Positions 1 through 10,625 of a DNA stretch of 64,000 nucleotides are shown here, in pieces. The position numbers and the translations under genes are program-made. The notes beneath the pieces were generated by a model. It was not told the origin of the DNA. It saw nothing but the letters and a program-made list of their open reading frames with translations, and did no database searches. The stretch is from Pempheris klunzingeri (taxonomy: Eukaryota; Chordata; Actinopteri; Acropomatiformes; Pempheridae). The DNA is taken from assembly GCF_042242105.1 (NCBI RefSeq), contig NC_092029.1, forward strand, positions 19,082,885-19,146,884, read 5' to 3'. The stretch's first letter is position 1; each line of letters opens with the position of its first letter.

Positions 1-529
1 TGGTTAAGTTTAGGCACCAAAACCATGTGGTTAGATTAAAGTAAGTATGCAAGAGATGCAACTCACTTCTGTAACTAACACCATCATCTTTTCCTAAACC
101 TAACTATGCAATCTAAAAGACAAACTCAGAGTTGACTTTTGGTTGCACACAGAACACGAACAACAGTCTCCTGGGTGAAAGTCCTGAGTTTGGCCCAACC
201 ATGAGGAAATTACAAATATATAGTCTAAATCTCGCTTGTTTTCCCGTTGCCATACTATCAGAAAGCAGCTCACGAAGCTGCCTTTGGGTGCTTCCGTCAT
301 CTTGCAGGTTGTACTGGTTTCTCAGAAATCTCCATAAACAGTTTTGGTAATAATTTTACCATTCATCTTTGTTTTTGTCTTCCAAAAAAAGTCTGGCTAA
401 CTTTCAGCTTTGATTGTCTTTCAGTGTGAACTTGTATTGTCTGACCACTCACGTGTTTTCGCCCTGTCAGACCTCTTTTGATGATGTTGCCAGAAGTTAA
501 CTCGATGAGCGCTAGATCTAAGCTTTTTT
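1..529. other. gene-free flank
   Basis: AT-rich sequence with no splice-framed exon or long open frame. Short open frames on both strands show no domain signature. I see nothing functional here. Confidence 0.5.
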
Positions 530-876
530 GGGCAGCATGGTGGTGCGGTGGTTAGCACTGTTGCCTCAGACCAAGTCCCGGTTTGAACCCAGGGTCTTTC
601 TGTGTGGAGTTTGCATGTTTTCCCCATGCTAGCGTGGGTTCTCTCCGGGTACTCCGGCTTCCTCCCACAATCCAAAAGACATGCAAGCTAGGTTAATTGG
701 TGTCTCTAAATTGCCCGTAGGTGTGAGAGTGAGTGTTTGTCTGTCTCTGTATGTGGCCCTGTGATTGGCTGGCGACCAGTCCAGGGTGTACCCTGCCTCT
801 CGCCCGAAGTCAGCTGGGATTGGCTCAAGCTCCCCCGCAACCCTGGCGGATAAGCGGTATAGATAATGGATGGATG
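530..876 (+). repeat. tRNA-like SINE-type interspersed repeat, near full length
   Basis: It starts with GGCAGCATGGTGGTGCGGTG and carries a tRNA-like B box (GGTTTGAACCC, about 590-600). The body includes the stretches TTTGCATGTTTTCCCCATGC and CCAGTCCAGGGTGTACCCTG, and the tail is an ATGGATGGATG run. I recognise this body from many teleost genomes. The pol III-type head and short tandem tail point to a tRNA-derived SINE. Partial copies occur in this window at about 17914-18080 and 32510-32560 (reverse) and at 57600-57670 (forward). Confidence 0.75.
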
Positions 877-2625
877 AAAAAAGGTTGTAACACACAGGTA
901 TTGCTTTTTAATGACAACTCACTCTGCTGAATCATACAGACAGCAGACAGGCCTGAAACAAAATGCTTTCTAAACTAATATTAACTTTAAAACACGTGAG
1001 GGAATCTGAATCTGAAAAACTAGCTAATCCCAAAGGATATGGGTAACGGACAGCTACATGCTTGACGTTCGTGGGATTAGGTTTCGGGAACTATGATGCA
1101 GCATTATTGAAACGAAGTACTCTTAAGAGGAATTTTAGCTTACACCCTCATGTATTGTAGTCCTTATTACGGCTTAAACAATTGCTGCCCCTTGTTAGTT
1201 TCATTACACCATGAATTTCCATGAGTGGTGCAGTGGAAGGCACATCCGTCTTGCCCGTGCAATTACGTCACCACTCTCATGTGAAGCAAACCCAATGAAA
1301 CATGAAGAGTGTGACCTCTTGAGTATTAAGCCATTAGGCCTTTATCTGAATGTGTGTGCCAGCTCTTGTTGGACAAAAAGTGATGATGATTTTTCAATGC
1401 TTGTCAGTCAACATACTCAAGGCCTTGAGAAATTGTGCCCATTTTGACAGTCTTACTGACACACAGTACCTGGATATGTTTTTAGAAGTTGATGATTTGA
1501 GAAGTGAATGTGTCTTTGTCCACACATCCCCTTTGGCACCGCTGTTGTTTGTGTCAGGACCAGGCCATTTAATAGCTGCAGCAATGATATCATAATAAAA
1601 TACACTGCTCATGCCAAGTCATAAATCCAGTAAAACAGCCTGCTGCTGTGCCAGCTGTGTTCTATTCCATGTTTAGGTGTTCTCCTGTCATAGTTCTCCC
1701 TACAGCCAAGGACTGTTGTTACTGAAACCCCACAGACGTCAGCTTTCATTTTCTTTGACCAGTTGTTCTTGGAGACAGCAGGCACATAATATATTTACAA
1801 CAAGGCAAACCACAAAAAGAGTCATCATTGCAAATAAAAACGTTTGTCTTAGTGGAATAATCAGCAGTCAGCGTGCCGCGGTGTTGATTCAAACTCAGAA
1901 ACAGAAACTTCTCTCCAAAGTGCAGGATTTGGTTAATTGGCATGATGAACCTCCTTATAAAACTTCCTGGAACACCACAGCTTTGGAAAGGACTCTGCTT
2001 GGTCTCTGGACTGGTATTAATTTGAAGCTGAACAGATTCCCAGTGTAACCATCCAAAAGCAAACAGCCTAGTCAGAGGACCAATTTCAAAAGTTATTTAG
2101 AAATCTTCTTTAAGCTACATTACTTTAAGGATAAATCTTTCACGCCCTTATTCATTTGTTTGATTGGAATAAAATATCCTCACATCAGCAGACTTATAGT
2201 TTTCTTAGTTTAAGTCTAATATTGACATTTTTTTCATGCTCCAGCAGCCTTTAAAAACTTAATGGTTTGCTCAATTAAGGCTGCTACATGCGTAATATGA
2301 TAATATGGCATATAGAGCATGTACAGCTAACCCATGCTAAAATCATTTTCACTGTAAAGCTGTGTCATTATCTACAGAGTTTGAATAGGAATAGCTTGAA
2401 GGACTACTTTATTCAGTGAAATTGATCTCATTAAGTAAATTTAGTAAATATTTTTATCATTTGTTCGAAGTGCTCAAAATGACCTGTGTTTAGCATCCCC
2501 TTAAACTCCCCAGTGAACTCACAATTCAGTATTTACAGCTTCCAATTGTAGGGGGAGAAAAGAAAACACAAATTCTTTAAAAACTACAATTACAAACAAA
2601 ATATATACTTAATAGATCACTTATC
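877..2625. other. gene-free intergenic stretch
   Basis: Several open frames of 60-123 codons occur, for example 1677-2048 on the plus strand. None shows a known domain, a start context or flanking splice sites. I see no repeat structure except A/T runs. Confidence 0.45.
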
Positions 2626-3045
2626 TAGTACACCCGAACTAGTAATTACACCGCATCTAGATGATTTATGTTCAAAAAAAATTTAATATGATGGTTTATT
2701 TCAGATATTTTAGATAGTATTTTAGAAAATGACGTTTTCGATTGGCAGTTCTTACAGTTTGCAAAGTAGGGTTATAAAAAGTTGTATATATATAGAATAT
2801 ATCAAATATCTAGTACAGCCGAATTAGTAATAACACTACATCTAGATAATCTATGTTAGAAAAAATAAATATGTTGGTTTATGTCAGATATTCCAAGCTA
2901 GTATTCTAGAAAATGATGTTTTAGATTGGCAGTTCTTAATATTTACAAAGTAGTGTTGTAAAAAAGATATATCTATCAAATATATCAAATATCTAGTACA
3001 GCCGAATTAGTAATGGCGCAGCATGCAGATAATCTATGAATACGT
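2626..3045 (+). repeat. ~184-bp tandem repeat, two full units and a partial third
   Basis: Units start at 2626, 2811 and 2994, each with TAGTACA(G/C)CCGAA(T/C)TAGTAAT. The first two run about 185 and 183 bases and end with ATATATCAAATATC just before the next unit. They share internal blocks such as GATTGGCAGTTCTTA. The third unit breaks off after about 50 bases, near AATCTATGAATACG. The units differ by scattered substitutions, so the duplication is not recent. I do not recognise the family. Confidence 0.8.
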
Positions 3046-3114
3046 TTATTTATGTAAACGATATAATAGTATCATAGTGATAATAAAAGTTTTGTAACCC
3101 AATGCAAAGCGATT

Positions 3115-3485
3115 TGTTTATCTCCATAGCAACAGTCGATGAGGCGCTGGACTATGACGCGCCTTTATGACGCCATTAAAAAAGAATTGCGGAGGAAAGA
3201 TTCAGACTGATGACCTCCACCGTATTATTGAGCTGTCAAGGACACTTAAGTGTGTTTTTTATGTTGAGAAATTTGAGAAAATTAACAGGAAGTGGGGACA
3301 GTGAGGAAAAGTGGAGCGTCATCACCTCCTTGGAAACGGTCAAGTCGCTTCCGCTATTAAAAAGTGACATGATTTTGCAGGATGAAATTAAAATGGATGG
3401 TCATAGCATTAACGTGCTCCCAGGTCCCACGGAGGTCCCACTGACAGAAAACAGATGTCACGTAGACAGAAAGATAATCCCATAG
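3115..3485 (+). other. X-box/CRE-like cluster followed by a 91-codon open frame of unknown status
   Basis: Directly after the tandem repeat lies an RFX X-box-like half site (CCATAGCAAC, 3124-3133), then GACGCGCC and TGACGCCAT motifs near 3155-3173, and then an ATG-initiated frame at 3210-3485. The predicted peptide has no domain, signal peptide or membrane segment that I recognise. The CpG-containing motifs stand out from the AT-rich surroundings and resemble a small promoter. The open frame may be chance. Codon conservation in other fish would decide it. Confidence 0.2.
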
Positions 3486-4836
3486 AAAGTACACACACAC
3501 AAAAAAGAAAACATGACTCTTTAACTTTATTTGGAATTATTGATGGGATTTCTCCACAACATTCAGTACTAGTCTGACATTAACAGCAGCTGTGGCCTGT
3601 GCTCTCAGTCTGACATGATGTCTGGAGAAGGGAGAAATGGAAAAAGAAAGGAAAAAGTCGAAGCAGTAGATTCATAAACACCCTTTTTTTATTGAAAAAA
3701 ATTCCAGTTTTAGTTCTTCATACTCTCCTAATTTTTCAATTTTCCACACGCTGTTTCTTCACTCTGTTTTTCTTGGTGAACTGAAGATTCAACACACGCA
3801 GGGAATCAGTCTCACCATCTATTAGTTCAGCATTATTATCTGGGGTGTGCAAAGTATGAGAGGAGTTTCAGCAGCAGAACAACACTCGGCACAGTATTGG
3901 TAATGTGCCAAAGTTATGCAACAGGAAGAGTAAAACTCCAACCAGCAGACAGTTCTAAGTTTTGACCCTCAGCTGTCTTGTACATTTGAAATGTTCAAAT
4001 TAAATCCTGGCCCTGTAAAATAACATCACCGCATAGTTTACATTACTAGACTCTGACCTTCAACAGGCCGCATAACTCAGGCAGAGAGGGAACATGCATA
4101 CCTTGAACTCCAGCTTCAGGGTTCAGGAAGAGGCGGAACATTTTGCTGAACGTGTTCAATTTTGCTGTGTTCAGGTGCATTCACATGTTTAATGTCTGCA
4201 GCAGAAAAATGAAACAACAGACATGTCGGAATATAATGTTTGGATCTAAAACACTTGCTAATTGAATTGGCTAGTGAGGAAAATCAAACCCAATTAGAAA
4301 AATCATGTCTAATCTGTATTACCACCAGTCTCTATCCCTGGCCTGCTGTCTGCCTGCATTCACCAGAATTACTCGTGGAGGGATAATTAATCCTCAACTA
4401 CAGTCTATAATCACTGTGAGCATTCCTTCATTTTGGCTCTGCCTCTGTGAACTGAAATGATTTCCAGGAGCTCGTCCAGCCCGCAGAATGTTATGATCCT
4501 GCTGCAGGTCGGTGACCTCCCTGTTTCACCAAAATATCTACAGCATAATCAGTCATATTATGCAAGGAGACAGGATTGAACATACATGGTTTCCAACACA
4601 AACTGCTCATAGTGTCTCCGCTTCTGTCTTTGGATGCTTCATTGTATTATAATACAAAAAATACACAGTGGATGCACAGAAATGTAACTTACAGAAATGG
4701 AAATGTAACCACAAGTAAATTATGCATGAAGACTAATGGCAGGGGTTAAACTCATTAAGTCATCTAGCTCTATCGTGCACATGTACCTACCAGTCATTTG
4801 AACCCAAAATATGTAAAAAATAGGGCCCAGGTTTAA
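3486..4836. other. gene-free intergenic stretch
   Basis: AT-rich DNA with no exon-like frame, RNA gene or recognisable repeat. Confidence 0.45.
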
Positions 4837-5216
4837 CCCTTTGAGGGTCTTCAGCACTTTCTAGTGTGTTATGATTTTTATTTTTAGCATATTTTATCAG
4901 TTTTTCATGCATATTGCTTATAATTTTGCAAGATGGTGAATTTTTCAGAGTTCTCAATTTTTTTGTATTTTTTGTGTATTTTAGACCATAAAATGATGCG
5001 CATCATGACAAAAACATGGCAATTTAAGGGTTAATTTTTTAAAAAACTAATTAAAATTTGATATGTATGATTAGGGCTGATGCTGGTCTAAAAAACTATT
5101 TTAAAAAAATTAAAAAAAAAGAAAGATTTTTAAAATTTTTATGGCTTGTTTTTATGCATACACATTTATGTGTGTAAGGATCTTTAACGTGATTATTTCT
5201 GAGGACCTTCAAGGGG
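4837..5216. mobile_element. piggyBac-type miniature element (MITE), TTAA target duplications
   Basis: Left end CCCTTTGAGGGTCTTCAG follows TTAA at 4833-4836. Right end GAGGACCTTCAAGGGG is followed by TTAA at 5217-5220. The two ends are imperfect inverted repeats starting CCC, and TTAA on each side is the mark of piggyBac-superfamily insertion. The 380-bp interior is very A/T rich and has no coding capacity, so the element needs a transposase from elsewhere. Confidence 0.8.
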
Positions 5217-5220
5217 TTAA

Positions 5221-5774
5221 ACATGACAATTAACCTCTGACTGCCTGTGTGTCCACTGTGTAGTTATACTGTATAGTCCAGACATTGTCAGATGGAAGGT
5301 CATTCCTCCTGGAGAACACTAATGTAGGAGGCGCTGTCACAGAAGAAAAACAAAACTTTGATTCAATCTTATTGGTAAGTAAATGAGTTAAGTAAATGAG
5401 AAGATGTGTCCCGGTACGTACACATGTCATCACGAGCACATGTAGAATACAAACTTATTTCTAGACTAAATGAATTAAGCTATTCTGATCCTGTACAGTT
5501 CTGTGCAGCTTTGATTTTCATCATGAAGACAAGCTTGTAACGAAGGGAAATCAAATCAAAATAATCAAATCTCAAGGTCCTTGAGAGGAGTTTGCTCAGT
5601 TGCCATGGCAATAGCTCAGTTGTGTACAATACTGTCAAGTACTTTGAAGTTTGGGAGCAGACAAGTAAACTGCTATAAAGAAGGTCTGCCTTTAATTCTG
5701 TGGCTGAATATGATGTGCACTCACAAGTAAGGAATGAAACAACGAAAATCATGCATGAGTGCAAAGTAAATATG

Positions 5775-5778
<4 letters not shown>
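5221..5778. other. intergenic stretch with a palindromic RFX X-box
   Basis: No gene is evident. GTTGCCATGGCAAT at 5599-5612 closely fits the RFX X-box consensus (two inverted half sites, GTTGCC and GGCAAY). It lies far from any recognised start. Confidence 0.4.

Positions 5779-5815
<37 letters not shown>
5779..5815. repeat. (CA)n microsatellite
   Basis: An uninterrupted CA dinucleotide run of about 37 bases. Confidence 0.95.
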
Positions 5816-5817
<2 letters not shown>

Positions 5818-5869
5818 GCGAACCCCTGCTGTGTTCTGCAGGAGCTGCTATTTCCTTAGTAATTTTCCA

Positions 5870-6214
5870 GCTGTTTCTTTGGTGGGATCAGTCTGTCTCT
5901 GACTGTGGGACGATCCTCCCTGGGAAAAGTGCTATAGATGCTATAGATAGATCTCAGGGAGACGCTACCGGACAGTTAAAACACGCACCACCAGACTGTT
6001 ACATAGTTTTTATCCTCAAGCCATCACCAAACTAAATAATGCACTTAAAACATAGGGCCTGTGCAATAATTTGAGTGGAATATAATTTATTCTTTGGCAT
6101 TTGTTGCTTTTGTATCTTTGTGCTTTTATGGTTTTGTTTCACTTTTTTGTGCTTTGAATTTCGTTGTATTTATTTACAATGACAGTAAAAGGAATCTATT
6201 TATCTATCTATCTA
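5870..6214 (+). mobile_element. 3' end of a LINE (non-LTR retrotransposon)
   Basis: The remnant ends in TTTCGTTGTATTTATTTACA, then AATGACAGTAAAAGGAATC, then a short (TATC)n tail. This is the usual terminus of a teleost LINE family. Upstream sequence around 5890-6030 resembles the decayed C-terminal end of such a LINE's reverse-transcriptase frame, judged by nucleotide pattern from memory. It is 5'-truncated, as most LINE copies are. I cannot assign the clade with confidence (L2-like is possible). Confidence 0.6.
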
Positions 6215-7408
6215 GGACAGTAGCGCCGGTGCAACTACTTAAGCACGTTCTTGGATCCTTTTCGGATCGGGGGTTAAGATCACATATCATTAAAACGCTT
6301 GTAAACTGACCCATACGAACACATTCTTATTCGAATTAGAGTTCACAGTTTCACAGCCGCAGCCCTCAGGACAGCCTTGGCTCGAAGACACGTCTTTTAC
6401 AGCTTTAAACTTTAAAACGAAAAAAAAGATGAACTGCGTGTGTGCTTAACACTTCTGGAAGCTTTTCAGACTCATATTTCATTGTCTAGAGGGAGGTGTC
6501 TGTTCGTACAAATGGAGGAGCCTTGATTTCTCTATTGTGCTTTTTATGCACAATGACAAGTCAAATCTGTGTTTTCATTATATTCTCATCCCCATCTGGA
6601 ACTCACATTACTCAACCAAATGAAAGATAGTCCAGACTACCAAAGTGTAGGTGATTGAGGTTTTAATGCTGAATATGTAGTGATGCTGTGGGTTAATTGT
6701 ATCATTATAACTCACGCTTTTGCATTTTCAGCAAAGTATGCTTCAAATATTGAAGTAAAAGAGTTAGCTCTGTAGTTTCACTGTTGTAGCTTCTAGAGGT
6801 GGAGCTATTGCCTACTTTATATAGAGCTACTGTAGATGGTTTAGTACAGGGGGTTCCCAGCTTAAGAGTCGGGCCCCTCCAAAGGGTCACAAGACAAGTC
6901 TGACGGGTCATAAGATGATTAATGGAAGAGGAAAGACTCAAAACAGAAAGTTCATTATTCAGACTTTTCTCTAATCTTTACCTTTGTTGTGAAATAATGG
7001 ATTATTTGACCTCTTTAGACATCAAACAATTAAAATGAAACCGTGTGAGAGGCTTGGAGGGGAAATCTCTATTTGTCTCTCAAAAGCAGTGGAGCAGAAG
7101 TTAAGAACATAGTGAAATGAAAAATAAATCACTCATTAAGTAGCTATCAACAGGCCTTGAGACACCAAAGCTCTCTTGACTCTGTGCCCATATCCGCTCG
7201 ACCGGACACCAGATGTGGAGCTTCCGTTAAACAGTGCTCTATCTCAACGTGCACCCCGAAACTTAAAGCACTGAAGCTTGACTTGCTGCTGATGACAAAA
7301 TCGAGTGATAACAATAGAAAATAGAAAACGCTCCGTAACTCACAAACTCTGATGAAACCTCACTTTTTGCACGACATTCGCAAGCCATCAGCAGCCATGT
7401 GGCTCGAC
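6215..7408. other. gene-free intergenic stretch
   Basis: No exon-like frame, RNA gene or clear repeat was seen. The short minus-strand frame at 6705-6941 has no recognisable domain. Confidence 0.4.
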
Positions 7409-7466
7409 TGAGTATAAGAATAAGAATAAGAATAAGAACACTTTATTCATCCCGAAGGAAACTACT
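7409..7466. repeat. retroposon tail, (AATAAG)n plus CTTTATTCATCC
   Basis: AATAAG hexamers run into CTTTATTCATCCCGAAGGAA. This junction recurs in teleost genomes at the ends of short non-LTR retroposon copies. A sister end is at 13638-13690. Confidence 0.5.
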
Positions 7467-7739
7467 TTGCCAGTGGTCAACAATACAGAACAAACATTAA
7501 ATATTAGATGGGTCAATATCACTATAAAGTGCCTTTGGTGTCATCAGAATCACCCATCATCATGAAAATGTAGCAGAATAATTCAACTCTGAGGTCTTAT
7601 TATAAGTGACCAAAGATTTGCACACATATCAGTACAATAATATGTGTTTCCTTCATTTTAAAACATTTTTTTTCTTTGAATGTACGTGATTTTGGCATGT
7701 CCCACACATGAAATATATGTGTTAAACAGTACACAGTCC

Positions 7740-7741
<2 letters not shown>
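7467..7741. other. gene-free intergenic stretch
   Basis: AT-rich, with no supported feature. Confidence 0.4.

Positions 7742-7777
<36 letters not shown>
7742..7777. repeat. (TA)n microsatellite
   Basis: Uninterrupted TA dinucleotides, about 36 bases. Confidence 0.95.
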
Positions 7778-7788
<11 letters not shown>

Positions 7789-10339
7789 TATCCCCTGTGT
7801 TTTCAGCCAGGATGAACTTTTTTTGAAGCCTAAATGGCAGGTTGCAACTACAACACGCTTCTTAAAAGTGGATGGATGAAAGCTGTATTGTACTCAGTAT
7901 AATTAATTCTGCTCACATGGTTTGGAGAATCACGAGTATGTTGCGAAGATGTTTTACCCCAAAACTTTGCAATAGCTGGGCTTTTCAGAATGCAAGTTAT
8001 ACATACGTACTATGTGTTTGCTGTCCCCCCGACAAAAAGAGAAACAGACCGAAAACACTCACACAAGAATGATCACCAGTGTAGCTTGACATAACCAGAT
8101 AGCTACACTTGGGATAGATACAAGTCCATCTATCTTCATGGAAGGACAGAAGAATCTGGAAAGGAGGTTTTGGGAGGCTAAAATCATGAGCGATTTGAGG
8201 AAAAGCAAAAAAGGGTTTGCCTCCTAAGCTGACCCCCCCCCCCCCAGCCACCCACCCCTGCAAAGATTTAGGAATGATCTCTACAGAATATACTTGGCAT
8301 GTGGAGAAACCCTCGGACCGAACAGTATCAATTGTTTTTGGTCGGTCAGGCTTGGAAACAAGCCTAAATCCACAGTGGTTTGGTTTCGCATCTCCTCAGC
8401 CGTGGATCAGAGGAATCTCTGGAGTATGGAGCATGTGTGAGATCTTGTGTGCATGCTTTCACAAAAAGTATGCAGAAGGTCTTTCCACGCACTAAAACAG
8501 AAAGAGATTGTTGGAATCAAAAGGAATTCATTCTGTGTTGTCAGACAACGTACTTACTACTCACATTTGTGCCTGATAAGGGAACACATCCCCCTCTGAA
8601 CATGCCACCAACTCCCCAGTCGATCCCTGCATCCACACCCACACACACAGACACACGCATACACAAATATATACATACACACTCTCATTTTCCTGGTGTG
8701 ACAAGCTGAGGAGTCCAACAGGGCCGTTCTTGCATGCCTGGAGCTCGCATCTGCTTTCACTTACTTCACTCACTCACCATAACAATGTCATGACCCGGGC
8801 GCACAGCACGGCTGGCTCACTCTGGATGTTTCCTTGTTGTGATCTCCTCGGTCTGCATTTGTCCAGTGTTTCCTTTTTCTCGCTCTCTATTTCTGATTTC
8901 TTCGGTTTTTCCACTTTCTGTCCGACGCACACCCTCTGCTACGTCTCCTTCTCTTTCATTCCTCTGACACATTCCAAAACATTGAAGGGTTATTGCACAT
9001 TATTGAATTATTGCATATAGGGAACGCCTAGAACTGACCTCACAATGTTTATCTTACAGTTCGCAATACTGCGCATAAATCCATAGGTTCAGCAGGGCGG
9101 CTGCAGCGGGCTCCAACTACAGACCACTACTTATTATCCTCGCATTTAAGAGAATATGTTACAGGCAGTATTTAGCTTGAACCAAGGCAAAATAAACTTA
9201 GCGATGACCATATTAAATAACAGTTAAACAAAATCACAACTATCATAGAAGACGTTATGAGTGGCAACGGTGACTGACAGAGACTGACAGAGGTGTGACT
9301 GGATCATTAATGTCAGAACTAGGTTTTGTTTTTCCTTTAAATCATAGTTATCATTTGATCAATAAAAATGCAGGCTCCAAATCAGCTTAACTCCATTTCA
9401 TTATCAGAAAAAGATTATAATATATTTATGTTGGGTTTTTTTTTTAGGCTGAATGAAGGCTAAATAACCATACAAATGGAACAATTATCTTCACGATGTT
9501 AACAGCGAGAGATGTAAAATGCTTTAAAAATGTAGCTTTGCAAATGTTTCATGAGGAAGAAGGTGCATCCAAGGTCTCACAGATACATGAAATGAACACT
9601 AACTCCCTTAACTCTGTTTATAGCAAGCTCAACTAAAACGAATGCTACTTATACTCTAAGCACTTAAACAATTGCTCTAACTTGAACAGACATTTAAGCG
9701 TTTTCTGCCTGTCTACACAGTCAAGTCTCATTTTTTTTCTCTGTGCTGATCCAGCTGCTCTTAACCCCAGCAGGGCTGAGCTTCTCTGTTATGGCTTTGT
9801 GCACAATGAGATCATTTGTTTCATCACCGGGCCAACACGCAAGGGATGTTTTCATAGAATGTACAATGGGGTGTTTAAACCACCAACGTTTGTCCAAAAC
9901 ATGTTCTAGTGGCGCTGCTGGTCATTTTTGTTTCCCTGTTTGTTATGCCAACTCGTGCTGTATCCAGGCTTTACCCCTGCAGTTATTACTTTGAAGAAAT
10001 CCTCTTAAAAACTGTTGACAATGACAATAACCACAAAAGTTGTGATACTCCACCTAAAATCTAATTTATGTCATATTTTGGTGAAAATGTCACCTTTTGG
10101 AACACATGCAAATCATGAACAGAAGATTTTGCTGAGGAGGTTTCTGTTGAATTGATACTTAAAGCATTATTCCTAGTTTGGCCGCTTGAGGGCAGTGCAA
10201 CAAGCCAGGAACTCGACGCAACAGAGGCTTTTATCATCTTCTGAAGTCGGTGCAGCAAGTGTACATATTCGCACGTTCAGCAGAGACAGGGCAAAGCATC
10301 AGCATTTGTTTGGAGTTAAGTTTCCGGCCACCTGATGAG
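7778..10339. other. gene-free intergenic stretch with simple-sequence tracts
   Basis: Contains a poly-C run at about 8230-8244 and a CA-rich tract at 8635-8690. The open frames here (8217-8495, 8380-8709, 8730-9020) are short and low in complexity and show no domain, so I treat them as chance. Confidence 0.4.
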
Positions 10340-10625
10340 TGGTAATGGTAAATGGACTTTACTTGTATCGTCCCTTTCTTGTCTTTTCAACCACTCAAAG
10401 CGCTTTAACACAACATTGACATTCACCCATTCACACATCTTTCATACAGGAGGGAGCTAATTGGAGTGGAGGAGACTGTTCATTCAGACTCCGAAGCTGT
10501 GCTTTGAGCGTAACTTGGCGTTCTGTGTCTTGCCCAAGGACACTTCGACATGTGCACTGGAGGAGCAGAGGATCGAATGACCCGTTGCCTTTGGTGGATG
10601 ACCCCCTCTGCCTCTGAGCCACAGC
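10340..10625 (+). repeat. interspersed repeat of the TGGTAAATGGACT family, near full length
   Basis: It opens with AATGGTAAATGGACTTTACT and continues with AACCACTCAAAGCGCTTTAA, TTCACCCATTCACACATC and GCCCAAGGACACTTCGACAT. It closes with a GAGCCACAGC block. I know this order of blocks from many teleost genomes, where it behaves as a short non-coding retroposon-like repeat. A more decayed copy lies at 17219-17345. The overlapping open frames (10431-10865 minus, 10550-10786 plus) are by-products of the repeat. Confidence 0.65.

Noticed and set aside
629-895. Open frames inside the SINE-type repeat at 530-876
   Set aside because: They lie within a repeat with tRNA-like structure and have no domain.
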